The position numbers and the translations under genes were made by a program. The notes beneath the pieces are model-generated. The model had not been told where the DNA came from, did not search any database, and worked only from the letters and a program-made list of their open reading frames with translations. This document shows positions 5,530 through 13,376 of a stretch of DNA of 25,006 bases, piece after piece (position 1 is the stretch's first letter; every line of letters starts with the position of its first letter). The stretch is from a virus: positions 1 to 25,006 of the IMG/VR virus record IMGVR_UViG_3300036766_000116; one strand, 5' to 3'.

Positions 5530-5859
5530 ATGAAAACCTTATCCTTCATCCTACTCGCTCTCTTAGTCGTTGGATGCTCACTTGAGAATCCGGTGGAATC
5601 AGTGCCGGAATGGACACCGACAACGAGCTACTACCTCTCAATAAGTCAAACCGATTTTCCGAGTCTCACAAAGATCGACGTGTATCTCAACTACGTTCTC
5701 CCCCAACCAAAAGCCGTGCGCCTTGATGTCGGGCAATTGTCATTCAGTACAGACAACCTCATCATAGTCAACCCCGCCCGTGACGTGAAATATTTTCTGT
5801 CCTCGTTTCTGTTTGACAAATCCGTAACGGGACAAATCAGGGTTTTCGTTAAAGATTAG
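5530..5859 (+). CDS. Small lipoprotein, moron-like
   Basis: The only convincing plus-strand gene. It starts at the ATG at 5530 behind GAGAGG and encodes 109 residues. MKTLSFILLALLVVGCS is a clear lipoprotein signal peptide with lipobox VVGC (Cys16), followed by Ser, which usually sends lipoproteins to the outer membrane. The mature part is about 94 residues and beta-rich (TSYYLSISQTDFPSLTKIDV, VGQLSFSTDNLIIVN, QIRVFVKD), suggesting a small beta-sandwich. Its stop overlaps the fibre gene's stop by four bases, tail to tail. Late transcription would run antisense through it, so it is probably made when late genes are off. Phage lipoproteins often block superinfection (for example T5 Llp), but the target here is unknown. 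Confidence 0.8.
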   Translation: MKTLSFILLALLVVGCSLENPVESVPEWTPTTSYYLSISQTDFPSLTKIDVYLNYVLPQPKAVRLDVGQLSFSTDNLIIVNPARDVKYFLSSFLFDKSVTGQIRVFVKD

Positions 5860-8735
5860 TCCACCACTAATACATTGACCGTTACACCGTTGATTGTGAT
5901 TGCCCGCTTGTAAACCTGCACATCGTGTACATCTGCGATTGTCGTGAGATATTGTGCATTGGGTGAAAAAGCCGTCTTCGTTCCATAGGCAGATGTGACG
6001 TAACCGTTCGCCGCAGACCAAATAGTATTACCGTTAAATGTGTGCGTAGCACCCGTGAACGCTATCGCAGCGTAAGCGCCCGTGCTTCCAGCGGTGAGGG
6101 ATATGTTTTGATTCGCACCCGATGAAAAAGTAATCGAACCGCTTATAGCTGTTGCATTCCAGTTGGCACAAGAAAAAGACAACTCATCGTTTGAAGAGAT
6201 GCTCAGGCTTGGATATGACCCAGCAAACGCGTTCACGCTCCCACCATATCCTCCGGCAGTATAGAAATCTACGTAACCATAACCAGTCCCTGACCCAACA
6301 AGCACCCTTGCCCCGCTTGCTGTTGTTGTGATCGTTCCTGTTATCGTCGCACTCGACGCCGTCAACACCCCCGCCTCTGTCACCCTGAACGCTGCACTCG
6401 AAGGCGTTGCGTGTCCAGCCCAAAAACGAATATCATCCCCTCCCGTTACTGCTGAGGATATTCCAACCGTTCCAGTGGAGGCGGTTAGATTTGTTGCAGC
6501 AAGCGTCCAACCACCGATTGTGCCAGAGGTTGCCGTGATTGCGCCTGCCTTTGTAACGCTGAAAGGTGCGCTTGCCGCCGTAGCATTGCCTGCCCAGATG
6601 CGGTAGGTTGCGTCTGCGCCACTTAAGATAGCTACGTCGTTTCCAGTGCCTGCGGTAATGGAGGTTGAAGCGGATATTTGCGTTCCCGTGATTGTTGCCG
6701 ATGCGATTTGAGTTGCTGTAATAGTATTCGCCGCTATCTCAGAGGCCGTGATTGTGTTCGCAACGATGTTACCTGCTGCAATAGTATTCGCCGCTATTTT
6801 CGCACCCGTGATTGTTGTGGCCGCGATTTCTGATGCCGTGATTGTCAATGCAGCGATGTTGGCAGCCCTGACCGTGTGTGCTGCGATATCTGGCCCAGAA
6901 ATACTTCCATCTTTGAGCTTGGTACTGTCCAGCGTCTCGCTTGTTATCTTTGTTCCGTTGATTGTCAGGTTGGCAATTTGAGCCGCGGTGATCGTGAGGT
7001 TCGCAATGTTGCCCGCCTGAATTGTTGCGAGGTCTATATTCCCGCCCGTTACCGTATTAGCTGCAATGTTCCCGCCTGCAATCGTGGCTGATGCAATCAA
7101 ACCACCCGTGATTGTACCAGAAACAATATTCGTTCCCGTGATCGTGGCTGATGCAATCTTTGATCCAGTAACCGTCGCGTTAACGAGATTTGATCCCGCA
7201 ATTGTAGCTGATGCGATGTTTGAACCCGCGATAGTAGCCGCGGCGATGTCGGTTCCCGTTATTGTAGCGTTCTGAATTTCATTTGAAGTTATAGTCCCCG
7301 CCGCTATCTTGGCCGCGGTTATACTGACGTTGGCGATATTTGATCCGTCCAGGGCCATCGTGATTCCACCCGTTGCGGTAAGCGTAGCCACGCCGGACGA
7401 ATTTACATCGATTGTAAACTTCTGCCCTGAATTATATCCAAATGTCGCCTGAGTCCCGCCTATATTCAAAACGGATAACACGCCGGTTGAAGTGACATTC
7501 CCCGCCGTGTTGATCCCACCGCTCCCAGTGAAAAAGGAAGCGCCGTCGATAGTCTTATTACTCAAGCGCGACCCGATGTATGCAGATTCTACGGTATCGC
7601 CTTTCCACGCCGCGTTGATGAAAGACGTGTCCGAGTTCTCAAATATCTTCGTTGCTTGATAATACCAATCGGTGAAAAAAGTCACGTCATTGCCAAAGGC
7701 AGAGGTTCCCCCAACGTTGAATAGGGCTGAGTAGGTTGTGGTATCGCTCAAAGCCGATGGAATATAAACCTTGACCCCAGCCGTATCGGTGCGAATGAAA
7801 GTAGTCCTCACCCATCCGCCAGCTGTGCCCCCCGCGCCACCTCCAGATCCGCCTTGAGCCAAAGAAACGCGTACGCCTGAATTGCGTGTGAAGTAGAGTG
7901 AGTCACCCGACATTTCCAATGCGCCGACTTCGGGAGAGGTAAGGAGTGTTCCGTTGGTAAATTTCATCGGGCCCGTGCCTGCCGTTGCCGTGCCCGCTGG
8001 GAGTTCAAGCCATGCAGTAGGAGCCGAGATACTTGCGGCTGTCCCAAGTTTTAATCCAGTCCCCCACAAGGCGAGCGGAATGGTCGCGGTTACTGTTCCT
8101 ATTGGCGTTACTCTAATTTGCACTCTTGTTCCGGAAGCCGTAGTTGTGAAGGTCTCGGCTGCAACCAGCTCGATGGAAGCGTTGGTTACAGACGAGATGG
8201 TTGAATTGTTTTGTCCGCGGAATCCGAGTTGAACCTGGTCACCCGCAAGCACCTGAGTTGGCGAGGCAATGCTTCCGCGCGCCACTCTCCATATCTGCCG
8301 AGTCACCGCCAGGCCTGAGCCGGTATAGGTGGAAAACTGAGTCAAGACATTTGCGGCTCCGGGAGCCGTGTATTCCTTTGTTATTTGAACCGTGGCAGTA
8401 TTGTTTACGCCGCCCAAAGATACCGTCCCGTTTGCCAAAGCCCTCACGTGAGATTTTACCGTATCAAGCCCCTTTGACATTGCCTCAATGCCTGAGTAGA
8501 TATCAGTCTCAGAGCGTCCGAGTGAACGGGCACGGAGCAACAGGCTGAAAGCATCGCCGGACTTCCCACGATAAAGACTCAGCAAGATAGAATCGCCGCG
8601 AGTAAGTGCCTGAAGCGAAGTGTAGTTTGTCGTTGTGTCTTTGAGATGTTGTGGTGTTGTCCATTCTGCGCGCGGCCTGATAGTCTGACCTGAAAGACTA
8701 CTGACAAAGAGAAGCAAGAGAATGAATTTTTTCAT
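5856..8735 (-). CDS. Long tail fibre with decapeptide repeats and N-terminal signal peptide
   Basis: This 959-residue protein is the last tail gene. Residues 1-17 (MKKFILLLLFVSSLSGQ) look like a cleavable Sec signal, unusual for a virion fibre. Residues 20-100 are helical and polar. Residues 100-460 are beta-rich and Gly/Ser/Thr-rich, with a Gly-rich hinge (GGSGGGAGGTAGG, 295-307). Residues 461-690 are 23 consecutive decapeptides. The C-terminal ~260 residues repeat TATSGTIGGW- and TASSATITGT-type segments and end in a short beta domain (AITINGVTVNVLVVD). Repeated beta stretches fit a trimeric, shaft-like receptor-binding fibre. The ATG overlaps the preceding stop (ATGA), with GGTGG upstream, so the start with the signal peptide is well supported. 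No chaperone or peptidase tail domain is recognised. Confidence 0.85.
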   Translation of the reverse strand: MKKFILLLLFVSSLSGQTIRPRAEWTTPQHLKDTTTNYTSLQALTRGDSILLSLYRGKSGDAFSLLLRARSLGRSETDIYSGIEAMSKGLDTVKSHVRALANGTVSLGGVNNTATVQITKEYTAPGAANVLTQFSTYTGSGLAVTRQIWRVARGSIASPTQVLAGDQVQLGFRGQNNSTISSVTNASIELVAAETFTTTASGTRVQIRVTPIGTVTATIPLALWGTGLKLGTAASISAPTAWLELPAGTATAGTGPMKFTNGTLLTSPEVGALEMSGDSLYFTRNSGVRVSLAQGGSGGGAGGTAGGWVRTTFIRTDTAGVKVYIPSALSDTTTYSALFNVGGTSAFGNDVTFFTDWYYQATKIFENSDTSFINAAWKGDTVESAYIGSRLSNKTIDGASFFTGSGGINTAGNVTSTGVLSVLNIGGTQATFGYNSGQKFTIDVNSSGVATLTATGGITMALDGSNIANVSITAAKIAAGTITSNEIQNATITGTDIAAATIAGSNIASATIAGSNLVNATVTGSKIASATITGTNIVSGTITGGLIASATIAGGNIAANTVTGGNIDLATIQAGNIANLTITAAQIANLTINGTKITSETLDSTKLKDGSISGPDIAAHTVRAANIAALTITASEIAATTITGAKIAANTIAAGNIVANTITASEIAANTITATQIASATITGTQISASTSITAGTGNDVAILSGADATYRIWAGNATAASAPFSVTKAGAITATSGTIGGWTLAATNLTASTGTVGISSAVTGGDDIRFWAGHATPSSAAFRVTEAGVLTASSATITGTITTTASGARVLVGSGTGYGYVDFYTAGGYGGSVNAFAGSYPSLSISSNDELSFSCANWNATAISGSITFSSGANQNISLTAGSTGAYAAIAFTGATHTFNGNTIWSAANGYVTSAYGTKTAFSPNAQYLTTIADVHDVQVYKRAITINGVTVNVLVVD
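6666..7355 (-). repeat. 23 degenerate 30-bp repeats encoding decapeptides
   Basis: Residues 461-690 of the fibre align as back-to-back units of ten, consensus T-I-[TA]-[GA]-x-x-I-A-x-[ANT], such as TIAGSNIASA and TITASEIAAN. Period is strict with no insertions. Hydrophobic Ile at positions 2 and 7 and small residues between fit a beta-solenoid or triple beta-spiral. The DNA has diverged much more than the protein, so the array is old and under selection. Confidence 0.9.
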
Positions 8736-9448
8736 TTCGCCACCGCGTAGATTGCAAAGTTTGCCCAGAGTTTCCCATCTGATGAAGTCACATATCCGCT
8801 TTCTGGAAAAGTTGAGAATGTCAGGTCACCCGCCGAGACTGTGGAAGAACCAACCGGATAGATAGCCCCCGAACCGCTGGAAGCCAAGATGGAAATATAG
8901 AAATCGTGAGTTACCGAATTGAACGAAGGGAACGATTCTCCGTTTTCCATTAAGACAAGTTTCCCTGAATTGGTAGTAAAGGATTCCGGGCTTGCCTCGG
9001 TTGCATCCTGTGACATCTCAACTGCTAACTTGATATACATATCGCCCTCTGCCGAGATTCCATCCTGCCATTCATAAAACTTGTGCTCATCCCAAAACTT
9101 GACCGTGAAGGCTCGGTTGTGTTCGCAGTCATAAAGCCATTCTGAGATGAGAGTCTCATCGGTTTTCCCTTGAGAAATGTAGGCCCCGTAGACAAACAGT
9201 TTGACCGAAGCGATGAACCAGGAAGTAAGAAACCGCATCGAAAGATCGTCCATCGTCGGGTTAAATGTAATCTCAATCGGCTCTTTGAAAAATCCGTCAA
9301 CCTGTTGGTCAAGATTGCCATTGAGATAATCATGAGTGATCGCATTGAGCCGGAGTCTATCTGGTTCATCAATTCCTTTGAAACTGAGAGCCTCGAATGT
9401 CTTTGAGTAGGTAAGACCTGATTCGGTATATAAGAGGGTGACTTGCAC
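8732..9448 (-). CDS. Tail protein B, paralogue of the 10097-10813 product
   Basis: It starts at a GTG at 9448, with GAGAGTAAG upstream, right after the homing endonuclease stop. The 238 residues begin MQVTLLYTESGLTYSKTFEA. The stretch from about 27 to 75 (EPDRLRLNAITHDYLNG, DQQVDGFFKEPIEITFNPTM) matches the corresponding part of the other 238-residue protein: EPDRL, THxxLxGxL, xQxxxxxxxxIxIxFxxM. The C-terminal half differs and is beta-rich. It ends in an ATGA overlap with the fibre gene. Likely a distal-tail or fibre-attachment protein; exact role unknown. Confidence 0.7.
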   Translation of the reverse strand: MQVTLLYTESGLTYSKTFEALSFKGIDEPDRLRLNAITHDYLNGNLDQQVDGFFKEPIEITFNPTMDDLSMRFLTSWFIASVKLFVYGAYISQGKTDETLISEWLYDCEHNRAFTVKFWDEHKFYEWQDGISAEGDMYIKLAVEMSQDATEASPESFTTNSGKLVLMENGESFPSFNSVTHDFYISILASSGSGAIYPVGSSTVSAGDLTFSTFPESGYVTSSDGKLWANFAIYAVAK

Positions 9449-9451
9449 ATC

Positions 9452-9937
9452 TTACTCTCTTGTACCAAAATTCAAAAAGGCAAATTCACCAAATAGCTTT
9501 TGGGCTTCTTCATCATAAACCCGGGCCGCCTCTTTTTCATCACAAAAAACGCCAAGATGAATTTGCTCCCCATTATGCTGGACGGCTACTTTCCATTTAT
9601 GTGCTGCTCGACTCCATGATACTCCCTTGTATTGGCTTGATCCACCTTTTGAATTTCTCATATTTTGGAGATTTTGACTTGGACTACAAATTCTAAGATT
9701 ATCTCTACGGTTATCTAATCCATTGTGATTTTTATGATCTACACAATTTCCTTCTCTGGCATTCATAATCCTGCGATGCATCCGTTCTCGCCAATGACTT
9801 CCATTTTTATATATATCGCGCACCGCATAAGAACAGTATCTCCCGGTAGATGCTTGCCATTGATATTGCGATAAATCTTCAAAGTCTTCATCGTCAACGA
9901 GCGCGACCATCCCGCGAGTTAAAGGAATCGTTTTCAT
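9452..9937 (-). CDS. HNH homing endonuclease with AP2 DNA-binding domain
   Basis: The ATG at 9937 follows TGAGGCATGAT; upstream codons in the same frame are not protein-like. Of 161 residues, 1-50 form an N-terminal beta-rich part seen in phage HNH proteins (PLTRGMVALVDDEDF, QYQWQA). The HNH_3-type core spans about 52-92: MHRRIMNA, then VDHKNHNGLDNRRDNLRICS with the His-Asn metal-site residues. An AP2 domain follows (102-157: YKGVSW, WKVAVQ, HLGVF, EAARVYDEEAQKLFGEFAFLNF). This is a free-standing homing enzyme that nicks or cuts a cognate allele and copies itself in. The region looks AT-richer than its neighbours, consistent with separate origin. It sits exactly between two related tail genes. 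Confidence 0.93.
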   Translation of the reverse strand: MKTIPLTRGMVALVDDEDFEDLSQYQWQASTGRYCSYAVRDIYKNGSHWRERMHRRIMNAREGNCVDHKNHNGLDNRRDNLRICSPSQNLQNMRNSKGGSSQYKGVSWSRAAHKWKVAVQHNGEQIHLGVFCDEKEAARVYDEEAQKLFGEFAFLNFGTRE

Positions 9938-9976
9938 ATCATGCCTCACAAAATGGAAATGCCCAAAACCGCGTTG

Positions 9977-10055
9977 AGTCGTCAGTGAAGGAACGAGTCC
10001 CACGCTGCAACGGGCTTCGGGCAATCCATAAAAAGAAAATCCTTCACCAACGACT
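9977..10055 (-). promoter_or_regulatory. Long stem-loop in the endonuclease leader
   Basis: Minus-strand AGTCGTTGGTGAAGGA (10055-10040) pairs over all 16 bases with TCCTTCACTGACGACT (9992-9977). Two positions are G-U wobbles in minus-strand RNA but would be mismatches on the plus strand, favouring a minus-strand RNA structure. The 47-nt loop holds GCCC/GGG-rich segments. It fills most of the 159-nt gap before the HNH gene and may limit read-through translation or be part of the mobile unit. Confidence 0.6.
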
Positions 10056-10096
10056 GAGAACATGATAAGCCTTTTTGTTCTAATTATCAAATATCG

Positions 10097-10813
10097 TCAC
10101 ACCGGGAATCCAGCCGCAGCCGTGAATATCGAAGCCTCACGCAACTCAAGCGTCAGCATTCGAGCGAGTTCAGTTTCAAACGCCCACGTAAACTCAAGTT
10201 CGTTTGTCGAGATGACGTGAATGTGAGAAGCGGCGGCGGGTGCAGTTTCCACCCGATATGCCGTCACAGTCCCGCTATCAAGATACGTCACATCGGTTGT
10301 GTAGTCATACAAATAGTATGTCCCGCCTACCGCAACCTTACGATAGATTTTGTAGCCCCTCGCCCCTGATACCGCAGCCCAAGAAATTCGTATCTGGAGA
10401 TTGGGTTCTTCTCCACCCGCCCCAGCTTCTCTGCTTACTTCGTTTGAGCGTTCACTGTGTCCAATGACATCGATAGCACAAACGCGGTAGTAATAAGTGA
10501 CGCCACCCGTTAGTGAACCACCTGCCCCGCCAGTTGCTACCGAAACCGTTCCGATGGTTGCAAGTGAACGCAATTCTCTATCCGGATCAAGCCACCAATC
10601 TACAACCTTACGCCGTTGCAGCACTGTCATCGTCTGGAAGTCAATGCTAATCTCCCGACGACCGCCTGCGATCTGTTCCGCAAGCGAGCCGTCGAGAAGT
10701 TCGTGAGTCACGCCAAACTTGGACAACCTGTCCGGCTCTGATGCACCGTGAACAGCCAGCACGTCAAGCGAGATTGCTCTGGTTGCCGTATAGAGACTTG
10801 CTTGGTCTGCCAT
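10097..10813 (-). CDS. Tail protein A with FN3-like insert
   Basis: The ATG at 10813 was chosen, 3 bases after the preceding stop; a longer upstream frame overlaps that gene. The 238-residue protein starts MADQASLYTATRAISLDVLA, then EPDRLSKFGVTHELLDG and REISIDFQTM, the part shared with the 8732-9448 product. Residues about 87-185 look like a fibronectin-type or Ig-like domain (TYYYRVCAIDVIGHSERSNE, ISWAAVSGARGYKIYRKV, TTDVTYLDSGTVTAY). The C-terminus is FTWAFETELARMLTLELREA. FN3 domains in tail proteins often bind cell-surface sugar weakly. Likely a distal-tail or baseplate part. Confidence 0.75.
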   Translation of the reverse strand: MADQASLYTATRAISLDVLAVHGASEPDRLSKFGVTHELLDGSLAEQIAGGRREISIDFQTMTVLQRRKVVDWWLDPDRELRSLATIGTVSVATGGAGGSLTGGVTYYYRVCAIDVIGHSERSNEVSREAGAGGEEPNLQIRISWAAVSGARGYKIYRKVAVGGTYYLYDYTTDVTYLDSGTVTAYRVETAPAAASHIHVISTNELEFTWAFETELARMLTLELREASIFTAAAGFPV

Positions 10814-10815
10814 CG

Positions 10816-11808
10816 TTACGCCTGAGTGACTACTGCAGCAAAGGATGAATTGAGAATCTTGCCCTTGTGTGTGAATCTCAAAACTCTCGGCTTGTCCATA
10901 TCGCCGTTCGTCTCGAAATTGGTGTGAATACCAACCTGATTGTCGAGCGTGAACGTCACCCCGTCGATCATCGCAATTATCAACTTGATCGCGATGGGAG
11001 TCATGTTGTCTTGCGAAAGTAAGTCGGCGTTGAGCGTTGCCATACAATCAGCGTCGATTGATATGTCCATTGTCTTCGGCAAGAAGCGTCTGATGCTATC
11101 AACGAATGGGAGCATATTGAACGACATTTTGATATTAGTCACCGGGGCGATCGTAACAGGGGAAGCCCCACCAGCCAAGTCAAGGGTCATCGTTGAAACA
11201 CCGCAAGAGCGAATCTGCGCCATTTGAGGATTGCCGCCGTCCTTCGTTGCCGTGTAAAGTCCAATTCCGCCGACTCCAAGCGTCCCCATGTAAGTTCCAC
11301 TAACAGCCGTTGATGCGAAATCGGTGTCGATCAAGCTTGGCGTGTAAAGCTGTATGATTGCCGCAGTTGAACGGAGGATCGTCCCTTGGAATGACAACTC
11401 AATGTATCGGTTGTCTTCCGGGGTTCCGTCTGCCATAAGATTTGACGTGCATCCTACCTGAGCATTGGTAACGTAAACCCACCCTGCGCTTGCGACCGAT
11501 CCGGTTGTTATGGCCACAGCGTCAGCGAGTTTGAACAGGAATGAATTTGACCCGTTGCAGATGCTGTCGATCAAGTCCAATTCAGTGTTCGATGATTGCA
11601 TCATCCGGCACTTTGCCGTGAAATCCAAAGACCCGATCGCTAAATTCCGTGTGAGGGAATCCGGCGAATTGAAATCCTCGACGTTAAGAACCCCCTGAGC
11701 GATTGCTCCGAGCGTCTGCCATTTCTCCGAGCCTGTCTTGATATAGACCGACAGAAAAACAGCAGGATTGATATTGGCGACACCGCCAGTAAAAGCAGGA
11801 AATGGCAT
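10816..11808 (-). CDS. Tail protein with internally duplicated tube-like segment
   Basis: It starts at the ATG at 11808 behind AAGGAG. The 330 residues contain two similar segments: 116-151 (AQVGCTSNLMADG, then RYIELSFQGTIL) and 290-325 (NQVGIHTNFETNG, then RVLRFTHKGKIL). The parts before each also show similar helix-strand order. Two fused copies of one fold occur in tail-tube proteins such as T5 pb6, which forms three-subunit rings. No other tube candidate lies in the usual place between the connectors and the chaperone, which supports a tube role. Its position after the tape measure is unusual, so a distal-tail structural protein is the alternative. Confidence 0.65.
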   Translation of the reverse strand: MPFPAFTGGVANINPAVFLSVYIKTGSEKWQTLGAIAQGVLNVEDFNSPDSLTRNLAIGSLDFTAKCRMMQSSNTELDLIDSICNGSNSFLFKLADAVAITTGSVASAGWVYVTNAQVGCTSNLMADGTPEDNRYIELSFQGTILRSTAAIIQLYTPSLIDTDFASTAVSGTYMGTLGVGGIGLYTATKDGGNPQMAQIRSCGVSTMTLDLAGGASPVTIAPVTNIKMSFNMLPFVDSIRRFLPKTMDISIDADCMATLNADLLSQDNMTPIAIKLIIAMIDGVTFTLDNQVGIHTNFETNGDMDKPRVLRFTHKGKILNSSFAAVVTQA

Positions 11809-11825
11809 GATTGTTTCTCCTTATG

Positions 11826-13376
11826 TTAATCCTCTTGCTGCCACTCTATTGTCACCTCGGCACTCATTGCCTTTTTAGTGACTGAGTTTGCGAAATAGTA
11901 AACATCTGAGCCAAGGGTATTTATCTTTGTGCGTTTCATTATGATAAGATGAGCAAATGAAGTCGTTGCACCATCATTTGCCTCCATCCGTCCGTAGGTT
12001 CTCATAATCGTCGTGAAGTAGCGAATGAACCTCTCGTATTGATACGAACAAACCGCCCGTTGCATATTTAAGTCATCAGCCACGGCGTAACCCGACATTG
12101 CCGGTGGTTCCGCCGCCGTGCTGTAATACTCCACACCATCAACGTATTCTACGTCCTCGCCCGCCACTCCTGACCAAGCAGCAACGGAACGGTTTGCTTT
12201 CCCGTTCGGGGCAGCTACAACACCGGGATTAGCAATGAAGATGCACTTTGCGTCTAAATCAAAATTGACCCGTGCATCGGCTTCACTTGTTATGACAAGA
12301 GGATCATAAGTTGTAAGAACTGGTCGGTATTTCTTTGACACCCATGCATATTTTGTACTGTCAATTAGGTCTGTTGCTTTTGCTGCATCACCAATCACTT
12401 GTTGCGAGAAGCTTATCTCTGATGTTTTCTCACGACTTGCGAACGTCAATTCGCCCGTGTAAACGTCGTGACGATACATTAGTTTGATTAGATGCCGTGT
12501 AGTGACAGCATCGTATTCCATCCGCATTATGAGTCCGAGATTCGTCAATAGATCGGAGATAAGTGCCTGCATTGATCCATAATACCCCGTTCCGTCAGCC
12601 TGCTGTGCAAGACAATTTGTCCCTGCTGTATCGAAGTATTGACAAAGCGAATAAACTGGGCCGATAGGATTCGAACAATACTTTACCGGAACATATATCT
12701 CATCCACGTTGTAATGAGCTGCCACGACGACGTAATTCATCTCCGGTTGTGTTCCGTAAAGCAACTCCACGTTTGCATCCCACGGTGGCACGAGTGTCCC
12801 GTAATCGGCGTTGAGTCCAGAAGCTTTCAGGATACAGGCGAACAACTCTGTGACTTTGATAACGTGAGTCGCAACATCGACCGTAGGTGCTGCAAGTTCA
12901 AGGTCGTAGCATTTTGCCACGACCTCTGCAACGAAATCATCGATTGGGGTATCGAATAGCTTCTTAGACATCGTGATAAGAGAGAACGAAGCTGTGCGTA
13001 TTCTCGTTGTGCTTACGATTGCAGACTCCGACCAAGCGACCGTTGGCTTGTCAACCGTGCCGAAGAAAAAGTAAGTGCTGTCAAGGTATAGCTTAATCCA
13101 GCACTCACCTTGTAAGACTTTGAACCAGAAACCCTCTGGCGTTCCGGCTGCTGAATGATCGTCTCTAACACTAAGTGTCAAGTTCTCAATCTCTGACACT
13201 CCAACCGTTACGTTGGCTTTCTCCGTCAAGTCACCGATCTCAAGAATCGTCTGTATTGTCGGAGCGACCACACCGTCAACGGCAAAGTCATACTCAGAGT
13301 AAACTGTCACCGCAAATGTTCCGTTTACCGTAACGACGCTTGGAAGTGAATAGGTATGTGCATCTGCTGTTGTCAC
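11826..13376 (-). CDS. Putative tail hub or baseplate protein
   Basis: The start is a GTG at 13376 that overlaps the tape-measure stop (GTGA), with a purine-rich GGGGGCGGT before it. The 516 residues are beta-rich: an N-terminal part (TYSLPSVVTVNGTFAVTVYS, EIGDLTEKANVTVGVSEIEN, CWIKLYLDSTYFFFGTVDKP) resembles the barrel start of tail hub proteins. Then comes a helical segment (SKKLFDTPIDDFVAEVVAKC) and a C-terminal region rich in Tyr and Val. The position right after the tape measure is typical of distal-tail and hub genes. No catalytic motif is recognised, so the call rests on position and composition. Confidence 0.6.
   Translation of the reverse strand: MTTADAHTYSLPSVVTVNGTFAVTVYSEYDFAVDGVVAPTIQTILEIGDLTEKANVTVGVSEIENLTLSVRDDHSAAGTPEGFWFKVLQGECWIKLYLDSTYFFFGTVDKPTVAWSESAIVSTTRIRTASFSLITMSKKLFDTPIDDFVAEVVAKCYDLELAAPTVDVATHVIKVTELFACILKASGLNADYGTLVPPWDANVELLYGTQPEMNYVVVAAHYNVDEIYVPVKYCSNPIGPVYSLCQYFDTAGTNCLAQQADGTGYYGSMQALISDLLTNLGLIMRMEYDAVTTRHLIKLMYRHDVYTGELTFASREKTSEISFSQQVIGDAAKATDLIDSTKYAWVSKKYRPVLTTYDPLVITSEADARVNFDLDAKCIFIANPGVVAAPNGKANRSVAAWSGVAGEDVEYVDGVEYYSTAAEPPAMSGYAVADDLNMQRAVCSYQYERFIRYFTTIMRTYGRMEANDGATTSFAHLIIMKRTKINTLGSDVYYFANSVTKKAMSAEVTIEWQQED

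Noticed and set aside
6328-8548. Several Val/Ala-rich plus-strand frames opposite the fibre
   Set aside because: They arise from the complement of the decapeptide repeats and Thr/Gly-rich fibre sequence and have no ribosome-binding sites.
9025-9468. 147-residue minus-strand frame overlapping tail protein B
   Set aside because: It uses an ATG next to the GTG start of tail protein B, but its sequence is Arg/Ser-rich shadow and the other frame has the paralogue match.
9938-10096. Group I intron or IscB-associated RNA at the endonuclease
   Set aside because: The flanking tail genes are each complete, the leader is too short for a group I core, and the protein is HNH-AP2, not IscB.
10814-11047. 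N-terminal extension of tail protein A
   Set aside because: It overlaps the preceding gene and is a shadow of that gene in another frame.
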